The notes beneath the pieces were generated by a model. The model had not been told where the DNA came from. It saw only the letters and a program-made list of their open reading frames with translations, and ran no database searches. DNA of 35,539 bases from Candidatus Zipacnadia bacterium (lineage in GTDB: Bacteria > Armatimonadota > Zipacnadia > JALGUG01), in NCBI GenBank assembly GCA_029820995.1, contig JALGUG010000016.1, positions 1 to 35,539 on the forward strand. Reading direction: 5' to 3'. Below, in pieces: positions 9,016 to 18,053 of this stretch. The position numbers and the translations under genes are program-made. Every line of letters starts with the position of its first letter. Within the stretch, counting starts at the first letter, position 1.

Positions 9016-9660
9016 ATGCCACCGACTTCGAGATTTCCTGTGCTAATGTATTTCGAGCGGGGCGGGGAGTGGATGTGGCCGTTGCTGATTTGCTCGATTG
9101 TGGCAGTGGGGGTCATCCTGTACAAGTTGTGGTCGTTCCTGACGCTGCGTGCCAATGTTGATGCCCTGCTGAAACAGACGGCGGAACGGGTCGCTGCGGG
9201 CGAGATTGACAGTGCGGTGAAGCTGTGTGAGGCCTCGCGTTCGCCGGCTGCGCAGGTTGTTGTCGCGGGATTGCAGAGAGCCGGGGCCGACCGCAGGGCC
9301 ATTCGGGAGGCGGCCGAGGATGAGGGCCAGCACCAACTGGGGCTGTTGGAGAGCGCACTGCCAACGCTGTCTACGGTGGCGAACATCTCGCCGCTGCTGG
9401 GGTTCTTGGGGACCGTTACGGGCATGATCCAGGCGTTCATGGCGATCTCGGAGAAGGGATTGGGTGATCCGGCGGTCGTGGCGGCTGGGATCTCGAAGGC
9501 GCTAATCACTACGGCCACGGGGCTGATCATCGCCATTCCGTGCTTTGCGGCGTACAACTATTTCGTGGCGCGGGTGAGGTCGTTCGGCCTGGAAATGGAG
9601 CGAGCTGCTTCGCACGTAGTGAATCTGCTGACGCCGGGGGCGGATCAAGATGCGGTTTAG
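9016..9660 (+). CDS. MotA/TolQ/ExbB proton channel family protein
   Basis: GGEWMWPLLICSIVAVGVILYKLWSFLTLRANVD...LLESALPTLSTVANISPLLGFLGTVTGMIQAFMAISEKGLGDPAVVAAGISKALITTATGLIIAIPCFAAYNYF: canonical ExbB/TolQ C-terminal TM pair. Start 9016 or 9046. Confidence 0.93.
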   Translation: MPPTSRFPVLMYFERGGEWMWPLLICSIVAVGVILYKLWSFLTLRANVDALLKQTAERVAAGEIDSAVKLCEASRSPAAQVVVAGLQRAGADRRAIREAAEDEGQHQLGLLESALPTLSTVANISPLLGFLGTVTGMIQAFMAISEKGLGDPAVVAAGISKALITTATGLIIAIPCFAAYNYFVARVRSFGLEMERAASHVVNLLTPGADQDAV

Positions 9661-10069
9661 AACTCGGCTGAGTACTGAGAATACGATTCCGATGGCGAGC
9701 ATGGCGGACATTGCGTTCCTGCTCATTGTGTTCTTCATGCTGACCAGCACTTTTGCGAAGGACGCGGGGCTGGACATCAGCTTGCCGTCAGCGGCGTCGC
9801 GGGACTTGCTGCCCAAGCGGGAGGTCAGCATTTGGGTGACGCGAGAGGGCGAGGTTTTGCTGGATCGCCAACCGGTGGCGCCGGAAAAGCTGCCGGCAGC
9901 GATGGCGGCCGCGCTGTCGCAGACTTCGTTGAAGGCGGTCACGATACGAGGAGACCAAGGCGTGCGTTACGGCATCATTGTGGACATCATGGACATCGCC
10001 AAAGGGCTTGGCGCGTCCATCACGCTGGCTGCGGTATACCGCCAACCTGCTGCTGAGCCCCCGCGATAG
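9650..10069 (+). CDS. ExbD/TolR biopolymer transport family protein
   Basis: IPMASMADIAFLLIVFFMLTSTFAKDAGLDISLPSA with the conserved TM aspartate; overlaps the ExbB ORF end. Confidence 0.93.
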   Translation: MRFRTRLSTENTIPMASMADIAFLLIVFFMLTSTFAKDAGLDISLPSAASRDLLPKREVSIWVTREGEVLLDRQPVAPEKLPAAMAAALSQTSLKAVTIRGDQGVRYGIIVDIMDIAKGLGASITLAAVYRQPAAEPPR

Positions 10070-10098
10070 AGCCGTCATTTGGGGGCGCCGGAGGGGCC

Positions 10099-12690
10099 AT
10101 GCCGAGTCGTCCCAGATTCCTGCAGTGTTTGCTGGCCTCGCTATTCCTCCACGTGGTAGTGTTCCTGGCAGTGCCGATCGGCACGCCGGAACCGCGGGGT
10201 AAGATGTTCTGGAGGCGTATCTCCTCCACTTCCCCCGTCAAGTTCATCAAGATCTTCGAGCCGCCACCCCGACCAGAGAAAAAGCCGACGCCCGCCAAGG
10301 CGAAGCAGCGAGTTCGGGTGCGCCGGCACCGGGTGGTGCGGCGCCGTCCGCGTCGGCGCCCGAAGCGGGTGGTGCAAAAGCCGCCGACACCACCGGCGCT
10401 TCCCGAACCCCCGAGGCCGGATGTGGACCGGCCAGCGGAGGCCCCGGCACTGGAGGCGAAGCTGCTCCCGCCACCGAAGCCGGAGCTGGCTGAGCCGGAG
10501 CCGATGCCGACACCTCCGCCGGTGCCCGTTGAACAGCCCCGGCCGGAGGCGGAGCGCGCGCCAGCGGAGTCGCCGGAGCTGCGGCCAGAGATGGCGCAAC
10601 CCGTTGAGCCGGCCGAAACCGCGCGCGAGGTGGCCGAGACGCCGGCTGGACTGCAACCCACCGCGCCACAGCCTGTGGCAGAGAAGCACCTTGAGCCGGC
10701 TGATATGAAGGTCCCCGGACCGGTGAGTGAGAGTCCGGCGCTGCGCCTGGCGGCGCTTCCAACAGAGGCGGTGCCGGGGGCTCCGACCGCGAAGCGAGAG
10801 GAGCCGGCGTCGGGCCCGCTGACGGAGACGCAGCCGAATATCGGGCTGCCGCTGGGGGAGGAGGCGCGCAGCGCGCTGCCGGGGAGCCAGGACGTGAAGG
10901 GGACACCGCAAGCGGCGCCGGCGCCGGTGTTCGGTCCGGGGGGTCAGCCGGCGAGCGTGGCGGTAGGGCCGCTGGAGGCGCCGACCAATAAGCCTTCGGG
11001 GCCCAAGGCGCTGCGAGGGGTGGCGTGGGGAGAGGTGGGGACGCCGGGAGCGCGACGCGGGGAGCCCGGAGAGCCGGGCGATTACGCCGGGGGGCTGCGA
11101 CCCAGTCTGGCGCGGGAGTTCGACCGGCCGGGAGACGGAAGAAGCCCGGGCCAAGCGGGAGGCGGGACGCCGGGGCCGGCCGGGCCGCCGGCGGGGGCGC
11201 CGGTACGGGTGGCAATGGCTCCGCATGGGGACCGGGCAGTGGCGCCGATGGGGCCCCAGCGCGGCGGTGCAGAGGGTGGAGGGCAGCCGCGGGCGCAGAT
11301 CACGCTGGGAGGCGAGGGCGGAACCGGCGGCGGGCCGCGGGGTCGGCGAGGAATGGGCGGCGAAGGGGGCGGAGGGGGCTCCGGAGCGGGCACGGGATCG
11401 CCGCGGCTGGGGGTGGAGTTTGGGGGACGGACGGGCTCGCCGTTCGCGCGGAGAGGGGGCAGCGGCGGCGTAGGCGAGGGTGGGCCGGGGGGCGGTTACG
11501 GAGGCGGCGAAGGCGGGCCAGGGCAGGGAGGCCGGGGCGGCCCGGTGAGTACTCCCGGGGGGCGCGGGGCAGGCGGACCGGGCACTGAGCCGGGGCCGCT
11601 GGGGCTGCCGACGGGTACCGAGAAGGAGGGAGTACCCGGCTACGCATGGCTGCCGGTGGGCAAGGGTGTACCGGGCGGACTGGGCGGGGAGGGATTTGGC
11701 GGTCCGCACCGACGCGGAATGGGAGGCGGACACGGTGGGCCGAGGGTCGACTCGCCGGATATTGGTGGGGTCCCCGAGGGCCGGGGCGCGGGCCCACCCG
11801 GAGGCAAGACCGTCGGCCAGGGCGGACGAGGAGGCGAGGGCAAGGAGCCCGGTGGACCGGGGAGCTTGGGGCCTTTGAGAGTCGGACAGGGCATTACAGG
11901 GAAGCCGGGACCGGCAGGGCTGCTGATCGGCGCCGCGGTCGGTCGGGGGATTCCACTGCTGCCGCCGGGCTGGGGCAAACATGCCGTACCGGGAACACCA
12001 GGAGCGCCGAAGGCCGCACGCACACTGCCCAGCGGGACGCGGATCCTGCCCGGATTGGGCACCGGGGCCGCCTCGCCGGGGGGCCTGTACGTGGACCTGA
12101 CCGGGACCTTCTACATGCCCATGGGCGTCACGAACAGCGACTACAATGTGGACGCGGTCGGGGTCGAGAACCTGCTAAACGAAATCCGCAAGCGGACGAA
12201 GGTGCGCGTCACGGTGACCCGCCGCGAGGTGCCGCTGACATACGAGAACATCAAGGACAGCCCGATCCTGTATCTGGTGGGGCACAAGGCATTCCAGTTT
12301 TCAGACGCAGAGCGAGCGGCGTTGCGCAAATACGTGGAGAGCGGGGGCACGATTTTTGGGGAGGACTGCCACGGCCCGTTCGGGAGCTGCTTCCCGGCGG
12401 AGATGCGGCGGATCTTCGGGCGACCGCTGCGCCAGATACCGCTGAACGATGAGTTGTTCAAGTCGTTCTATGTGCTCAATCGTGTCCCGCCCGGCGACAT
12501 GCAGGAGCGCTATCCCTTGCAGGGCTTGCAGCGGCCCGACGGGACCTGGGCCGTGATCTGGTCGCGGAACGACTACGGCTGCGCGTGGAAAGCGGCGCCG
12601 GGCAGCTACGTGCTCCCGCCCACGAAGGAAGAGGCTTTCCGGATGGGCGTGAACATCTACATTTACACGCTCGCGCACTGGAGGCGGTGA
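10099..12690 (+). CDS. TonB-like N-terminal TM + Pro/Arg-rich + Gly-rich linker + C-terminal DUF4159-like domain (863 aa)
   Basis: N-terminus FLQCLLASLFLHVVVFLAV has an SxxxH pattern in the TM helix as in TonB; long EPPPRPEKKPTPAKAK.../PEPMPTPPPVP stretch; Gly-rich ~11040-11900; C-terminus GLYVDLTGTFYMPMGVTNSDYNVDAVGVENLLNEIRKRTKVRV...SPILYLVGHKAFQFSDAERAALRKYVESGGTIFGEDCHG...AVIWSRNDYGCAWK...RMGVNIYIYTLAH matches the DUF4159 pattern as I know it. Confidence 0.85.
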   Translation: MPSRPRFLQCLLASLFLHVVVFLAVPIGTPEPRGKMFWRRISSTSPVKFIKIFEPPPRPEKKPTPAKAKQRVRVRRHRVVRRRPRRRPKRVVQKPPTPPALPEPPRPDVDRPAEAPALEAKLLPPPKPELAEPEPMPTPPPVPVEQPRPEAERAPAESPELRPEMAQPVEPAETAREVAETPAGLQPTAPQPVAEKHLEPADMKVPGPVSESPALRLAALPTEAVPGAPTAKREEPASGPLTETQPNIGLPLGEEARSALPGSQDVKGTPQAAPAPVFGPGGQPASVAVGPLEAPTNKPSGPKALRGVAWGEVGTPGARRGEPGEPGDYAGGLRPSLAREFDRPGDGRSPGQAGGGTPGPAGPPAGAPVRVAMAPHGDRAVAPMGPQRGGAEGGGQPRAQITLGGEGGTGGGPRGRRGMGGEGGGGGSGAGTGSPRLGVEFGGRTGSPFARRGGSGGVGEGGPGGGYGGGEGGPGQGGRGGPVSTPGGRGAGGPGTEPGPLGLPTGTEKEGVPGYAWLPVGKGVPGGLGGEGFGGPHRRGMGGGHGGPRVDSPDIGGVPEGRGAGPPGGKTVGQGGRGGEGKEPGGPGSLGPLRVGQGITGKPGPAGLLIGAAVGRGIPLLPPGWGKHAVPGTPGAPKAARTLPSGTRILPGLGTGAASPGGLYVDLTGTFYMPMGVTNSDYNVDAVGVENLLNEIRKRTKVRVTVTRREVPLTYENIKDSPILYLVGHKAFQFSDAERAALRKYVESGGTIFGEDCHGPFGSCFPAEMRRIFGRPLRQIPLNDELFKSFYVLNRVPPGDMQERYPLQGLQRPDGTWAVIWSRNDYGCAWKAAPGSYVLPPTKEEAFRMGVNIYIYTLAHWRR

Positions 12691-12875
12691 GCGGGCGCCA
12701 GCCGAAGCGGGCCGGATACTTCGCGTCCGCTACGCGGCCGATCGTACTCCGGCCCCTCCGAACGACTTGGCTTTTTCGGGGCAAGACGGATGATAGAGAG
12801 TTGCGCACCTGAGCACTGGTACGGACCATGGGACGTGGCGGGGAGTGCGAAGGAAGACAAGGAGAGACACAAATC

Positions 12876-13406
12876 ATGGATCGAACGAGAAGAGCAGCAC
12901 TGACCGCACTACTGGTCGTCGCCGCGGCGGCGTCAGTGTGGGCCGGGCCGCGGAAGCTGAAGGCGAAGGTCGTGCGCGTCGAGAAGCCGTACGCGTTCCT
13001 GATCGTGGACTACAAGGGTAAGCGGACGCTGGTCGAGTGCGACACGGTGCGGGGCGATCTGTCGAATATCAAGCCGGGGATGCAGGTGGAGGTGGACGTG
13101 AAGCAGTGGCTGCTGCCGCTGAAGTGCGTGGCGGAGGGGCTGCGAGCGGTGGAGCTGAAGGACCTGGTGTACGAGCGGCCGGGTCCGGTACGGCTGGAGG
13201 GAGTGGTGCGGCACACGGACCCGGGTCGGCGAGCGATCAAGCTGCGACGCGATCACCGGGAGATCTATGTGCCGTATCAGGCCACGATCACGTCGGGAGC
13301 TTTCCGGGGCCGCTTCTACTCGCTGAGAACGGGGGCCTTCGTGCAGATCAAGGGTTGGGCCACCTCACCCACGGAGATCGTTGCACAGCACATTGACGTG
13401 CGCTGA
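12876..13406 (+). CDS. Secreted hypothetical protein, small beta-rich
   Basis: MDRTRRAALTALLVVAAAASVWAGPRKLKAKVVRVEKPYAFLIVDYKGKRTLVECDTVRGDLSNIKPGMQVEVDV...; ATG 12876 preceded by aaggagaga. Confidence 0.7.
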   Translation: MDRTRRAALTALLVVAAAASVWAGPRKLKAKVVRVEKPYAFLIVDYKGKRTLVECDTVRGDLSNIKPGMQVEVDVKQWLLPLKCVAEGLRAVELKDLVYERPGPVRLEGVVRHTDPGRRAIKLRRDHREIYVPYQATITSGAFRGRFYSLRTGAFVQIKGWATSPTEIVAQHIDVR

Positions 13407-13420
13407 GGCAACCGCAATCA

Positions 13421-15433
13421 ATGCCGTCAGAGAATCGGGCAGAGCGACAGGCTGAGAAACGGGGCCGCAAGGGGCAGGCGGCCCCGACTGCTGCCGCCAG
13501 GAGCGGCCCCTCATCGCGGGCTAATGAGGTCACGTGGCGGGGGATTCTGCTGGGGCTGGTGCTGATCCCTCCGAACTGCTACTGGGTGATGAAGGTGGAG
13601 GGGATCTGGCACTGGGGGCACCCCACGGCGGTCAGTCTGTTCTGGAACGTCGTGTTCAACCTGCTGGTTCTGGTGGGCCTGAACTTCGTCCTGAAGCGTC
13701 TGTGCCCTCGGTATGCGCTGACGCAAGCGGAGTTCATCACGATCTACGTGATGATTACGATCGCCTCGGCGCTGGTGGGACACGATTCGCTGCAGCTTGG
13801 CATTCCCAACCTGGCGCACCCGATCTGGTTCGCGACACCGGAGAATCACTGGGAGGAGCTGTTCTGGAGCAATCTGCCGACGTGGCTGACGGTGCGCGAC
13901 ATGAGGTCGCTGGAGGACTGGTACGACGGTGGCTCCACGCTGTACACGGCGCGGCACATCTCGGCGTGGGCGGGGCCAGTGCTGTGGTGGTGTGCGTTCA
14001 TCATGGCGCTGGGGCTGTGCATGGTCTGCCTGAGCACGCTGTTGCGCAAGCAGTGGACCGAGCACGAGAAGCTGGGCTATCCGATCATCACCTTGCCGGT
14101 AGCGATGACGCAGGACGGCGGCAACCGGGAGTTCTTTGCGCCGAAGCTGTTCTGGATCGGATTCGGCCTGGCTGCGTTGCTGGACCTCAACAACGGCCTG
14201 CACGCCTTCTTTCCGGTCTTGCCGCTGCTGGACGTGCGGCACGACCGGACGCACTTCCTTGACTTCCGAGGTTGGCAGGAGCCGTGGCACGTGCTGGGGC
14301 GCATCGGGGTTCCGTTGTACCCGTTCCTGTGCTGCCTGGGGTATTTCCTGCCGCTGGACCTGTCGCTGTCCATTTGGGTGTTCTTCGTAGTGCGCAAGCT
14401 GAACCTGGTGCTGGCGCGATGGCTGCCTCTGCCCTATCTCCCGCGAATGCCCTACTACAACGAGCAATCGTTTGGCGGTTGGTTCGCGATTTTCGCCTAC
14501 GCGATGTGGGTGGGGCGACGGTACTTCGTAGGGCTGTTACGGCAGAGCGTGCTGGGGCAGCTTTCGCGGGACGGCGCCGGGGAGTTGGTCAGCCACCGGG
14601 GGGCGTTCGTGGGCCTGGTGGCGGGAATGGCGTTCCTGATGTGGTTTTGCGTGCACGCGGGGATGACGGTCTGGGTGGTCGTGGCGTTCTTTGCGATCTA
14701 CTGGGTTCTATCCATCGGGATTACGCGGGTGCGGGCGGAATTGGGGCCGCCGGCGCATGAGATGGCGGGAGGGATGAACTCGGGGACGCTCATCACGCTG
14801 GTGGCGGGCACGCGCGGGACCGGAGCGCGGAATATCAGCATGTTCCCGATGTTCTGGTGGATGACCGGCAGGGGCTACCGGACGCACCCGATGCCCTGCC
14901 AGCTTGAGACCTTCAAGATGGCGGAACTGGCCGGCATGAGGCTGAACCGGCTGGGTCTGGCGATGGGGCTGGCATTCGCGGTAGGCGGGTTGACCAGCTT
15001 TTGGACCGGGATCTCGCAGACATATGCCGCGGGCAACAATCCGATGATCGGCCACAATTGGGGGCAGTGGCGACAGGCAGCGACGCGGCTGCAAGTGGCG
15101 ACGGGCACGGACTATGCGGCCCTGGCGGTTTTGGGAACGGCGTTCGGGTTCACCTGGATGATGATGGCGCTGCGGATGCGGTTCCTGTGGTGGCCGTTGC
15201 ACCCGGCGGGGTACGCACTGGCGATGAACTTCGGCGTGGAGTATTTCTGGTCATGTTTAGTCATCGCGTGGTTGGTCAAACTGATTGTACTGCGGTACGG
15301 CGGGTACAAGACGTATGCGAAGACGATGCCGGCGGTGTTCGGCATTCTGCTGGGAGAGCAGCTCCTGGGTGCGTTCTGGAGCGTGCTGAGTGTGGCACTC
15401 AAGCGCCCGATCTATGACTTCTCGCCCGGCTAG
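13421..15433 (+). CDS. Multi-pass membrane protein, DUF6785/DUF6784-like (OPT-transporter-like)
   Basis: 670 aa, many TM segments; VTWRGILLGLVLIPPNCYWVMKVEGIWHWGHPTAVSLFWNVVFNLLVLVGLN...LTQAEFITIYVMITIASALVGHDSLQL...; EHEKLGYPI and RAELGPPAHEMAGGMN stretches. Confidence 0.7.
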   Translation: MPSENRAERQAEKRGRKGQAAPTAAARSGPSSRANEVTWRGILLGLVLIPPNCYWVMKVEGIWHWGHPTAVSLFWNVVFNLLVLVGLNFVLKRLCPRYALTQAEFITIYVMITIASALVGHDSLQLGIPNLAHPIWFATPENHWEELFWSNLPTWLTVRDMRSLEDWYDGGSTLYTARHISAWAGPVLWWCAFIMALGLCMVCLSTLLRKQWTEHEKLGYPIITLPVAMTQDGGNREFFAPKLFWIGFGLAALLDLNNGLHAFFPVLPLLDVRHDRTHFLDFRGWQEPWHVLGRIGVPLYPFLCCLGYFLPLDLSLSIWVFFVVRKLNLVLARWLPLPYLPRMPYYNEQSFGGWFAIFAYAMWVGRRYFVGLLRQSVLGQLSRDGAGELVSHRGAFVGLVAGMAFLMWFCVHAGMTVWVVVAFFAIYWVLSIGITRVRAELGPPAHEMAGGMNSGTLITLVAGTRGTGARNISMFPMFWWMTGRGYRTHPMPCQLETFKMAELAGMRLNRLGLAMGLAFAVGGLTSFWTGISQTYAAGNNPMIGHNWGQWRQAATRLQVATGTDYAALAVLGTAFGFTWMMMALRMRFLWWPLHPAGYALAMNFGVEYFWSCLVIAWLVKLIVLRYGGYKTYAKTMPAVFGILLGEQLLGAFWSVLSVALKRPIYDFSPG

Positions 15434-15461
15434 CGCTCCCCAGATTGGCAGGTGACGTGGA

Positions 15462-18053
15462 ATGCAAGATGACAAGCGGCGATGCGGGCCGGAGGCTTCG
15501 GCCCCGCCAGTGGCCGCGCCTCCGACGCCTGGAGTACGCGGTCGTGGGCATTATCTGAGGGCGTTGCTGATAGCGGCACTCGTGATGCTGTGGGCCGGCG
15601 GGGCGTCTGGGGCCGTGGCTCCCCAGGGTTACGTGAGGAACGGGGACTTCGAGGACTACACGGACGAGGGCGTGCTGTCGTGGGAGACAAGCGGCGCGGT
15701 GGAGCTGGTCCCGGCGCAGGCCTGGCAGAGGCTGCCGCTCAAGTTCAACTCCGGCAAGTATCGGAAGCTGCGACTCTATCTGCGCCTACAGGCTGGTTAC
15801 GGCAAGGTGTGGTTCGACGACGTGTGGGCGCCGGGTTTGAAGCTGGCCGATCCCGGGCTGGAGGAGGTGGCGGAGGGCCGCTTTGTCCGTTGGCAGCAGG
15901 ACGAAGCCGGGACATACATCCTCCCCAGTGACGACCGTCCGCACGGAGGCAAACTGTCGCTGCTGATCGTGGACACGACTCCCGGCGAGCATCCACGGCG
16001 GGTGTGGCAGGATGTTGCGTGCGAGCCGAACACGGAGTACGAGGGCTCGGTTTTCGTGCGGACGGAGGGATTCCAAGGGGACGCCTACGCGGAGATGTAC
16101 GGGCTGAACGAAGACGGAAGCCTGGGGGCGAACATCAAGCACAGTCCGCATGTGAGGAGGGACACCGCGCACGAGCACGGTCGCTGGGTCATGGGCTGCA
16201 AGCTGGGAGATGACGCACCGGCGCGCTTGACGCAGAGACTGACCAGCAAGCCGGATACGAACAATGTGGTGACGGTGGCGTGCCGGGCGGTGGACGTCAA
16301 GGGTGGTCAGTTGGCACTGAGGGTTCGTGCAGTGGGCGAGGAGGCACCGGTTCTGGCGGAACTACGGCCGCGGGCGGAGGCGGAGGGCTGGCAGACGCTG
16401 CGGGAGGTATTCCAGACCGGCAAACAGGCGGAGCTGGAAGTTGAGCTCACGGCACAGGGGGAGGAGGGGCAAGTGCTATTCGACAACGTGAGAATGGCGC
16501 AGGCGGGGCCGAGAACGCGCCCGCGCCTGTTTCGGCCCGGCTCGGCGTCAGAGAACTGGGTGATGCCGGAGAAGGTGCGCTATCATGTGGAGGCGGACCC
16601 GTCGCCGGTGATCGAGGCGGGGCTGGAGTTCTTCGCCGAGGCAGCCGGGGTTGAGCTGGTGAAGGTGGAGAAGGCCGAGGAGGCGCAACTGAGCTTGCTG
16701 GTTCGGTCGCCGTTCACGCAGTCGTGGCCCAAGAACCAGGAGTTTGGGCTCAGTGTCAATACGCGCGGAATGCGAGTGGTAGCGTTCGCGCCGGCGGGGG
16801 CCCTGTACGCATTGATCGCGGCCGGGGAGCTGGTGGACCGGACCCGGGACGGCAAGAAGGTGGTGCTCTCGGGGATCTTGCAGGATCGGCCGGACCTGAG
16901 ATTCCGGGGCACATATATTGCGGCGACGCCGGCGCTGACCGAGGGCCTGCGGGCCAAGCTGCGGCAGTTCGCGCGGCTGCGGCTGAATGCGGTGATGTTC
17001 GAGAGCGAGGCGTTCTTCAAGCTGGACGACGAGGCTGTGCGGCAGGCGGCGCAGGAATGCTTCGCGTATTGCCGCTCGCTGGGGTTGGAGCCGATTCCCG
17101 AGCTGCAGAGCTTCGGCTGGGCGGGAATCCAGTTGAGGATCAACCCGAACGTGGCGGAGGGCACGTTCGTGGAGGGGGAGCGGCATAAGTTAGCGGGCAC
17201 AGAGCCGGTGGCCCTGAAGCACCCGAATGTGATTAGGACGCCGTCGTCGCGGATCAGGGTTTTCAGTGGTGACGGCAAGACCGAGTACCGGGAGGGGGAT
17301 GACTTCCGGGTGGTTCCCGGGGAAATGGCGTATGTGTATCGGCGGGAGGCGAAGCCGTTTGGGATCGTGCGAGTGGCCGGGGGGCGCATCGCGGACGGTG
17401 CGGAGGTGCTGGTAAGCTACGACTATGTGTCGCGTGTGGGGTCCGGCAATTGCCCGTATTGTCCATCGGAGCCCCTGGTATATGAGATCATGAGGCCGGC
17501 GCTGGAGAACACGATCAAGTATTTGGGTCCCAGGTATATCCACATCGGGCACGACGAACCGGGTCAGATGAACACGGACAGCCGGTGCCGGAAGCGGGAA
17601 CTGAGCAACGCCCAGCTCATGGCGGAGGACATCAAGTGGTATCACCAGACGGTGCGAGCGGCGGACCCGGGGATTACGCTAATGATGTGGGCGGATGCGC
17701 TGAACCCGTTCCACAACGGTAACTTCTTCCGCGACGATCCCACGGCAGGAGCAGCGGAGCTGATTCCGCGAGATATCGTGCAGTGTGTGTGGTTCTACGG
17801 GGCCCGGGACCCCCTGAGCCGAGGTCTGAAGAGCATGGAGCACTTCAGGGACCTGGGATTCGCGGTGACAGGCTCACCGTGGGACAATGTGCGTTGCGCC
17901 AGATCGTGGGCGGCGGCGTGCTATGCGGCTCAGCAGCGGAAGGTGAACTGCCTGGGAACGCTGTACACGAGCTGGGACAACAGGTGGGGCGGCCTGGATG
18001 AGTTCGCACGAGCTTCGTGGCGTGTGCCGAAGGAGCTTCTGCCGGAGCCGTGA
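15462..18053 (+). CDS. Secreted glycoside hydrolase family 20-like (beta-N-acetylhexosaminidase-like) protein with N-terminal carbohydrate-binding-like modules
   Basis: Signal peptide; FDDVWAPG / FDNVRMAQ jelly-roll signatures; GH20b-like ALYALIAAGELVDRT; FRGTYIAATPALTEGLRAKLRQFARLRLNAVMFE; PELQSFGW; YIHIGHDEPGQ (GH20 HIGxDE Asp-Glu pair). Confidence 0.75.
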   Translation: MQDDKRRCGPEASAPPVAAPPTPGVRGRGHYLRALLIAALVMLWAGGASGAVAPQGYVRNGDFEDYTDEGVLSWETSGAVELVPAQAWQRLPLKFNSGKYRKLRLYLRLQAGYGKVWFDDVWAPGLKLADPGLEEVAEGRFVRWQQDEAGTYILPSDDRPHGGKLSLLIVDTTPGEHPRRVWQDVACEPNTEYEGSVFVRTEGFQGDAYAEMYGLNEDGSLGANIKHSPHVRRDTAHEHGRWVMGCKLGDDAPARLTQRLTSKPDTNNVVTVACRAVDVKGGQLALRVRAVGEEAPVLAELRPRAEAEGWQTLREVFQTGKQAELEVELTAQGEEGQVLFDNVRMAQAGPRTRPRLFRPGSASENWVMPEKVRYHVEADPSPVIEAGLEFFAEAAGVELVKVEKAEEAQLSLLVRSPFTQSWPKNQEFGLSVNTRGMRVVAFAPAGALYALIAAGELVDRTRDGKKVVLSGILQDRPDLRFRGTYIAATPALTEGLRAKLRQFARLRLNAVMFESEAFFKLDDEAVRQAAQECFAYCRSLGLEPIPELQSFGWAGIQLRINPNVAEGTFVEGERHKLAGTEPVALKHPNVIRTPSSRIRVFSGDGKTEYREGDDFRVVPGEMAYVYRREAKPFGIVRVAGGRIADGAEVLVSYDYVSRVGSGNCPYCPSEPLVYEIMRPALENTIKYLGPRYIHIGHDEPGQMNTDSRCRKRELSNAQLMAEDIKWYHQTVRAADPGITLMMWADALNPFHNGNFFRDDPTAGAAELIPRDIVQCVWFYGARDPLSRGLKSMEHFRDLGFAVTGSPWDNVRCARSWAAACYAAQQRKVNCLGTLYTSWDNRWGGLDEFARASWRVPKELLPEP

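Noticed and set aside
10421-11588. Repetitive DNA in the Pro/Gly-rich region considered as a tandem repeat or CRISPR-like array
   Set aside because: No constant repeat unit or spacing; explained by biased amino-acid composition of one ORF.
10141-11982. 613-aa minus-strand ORF opposite the TonB-like gene
   Set aside because: Arg/Pro/Leu-rich shadow of repetitive Pro/Gly codons; no domain signature.
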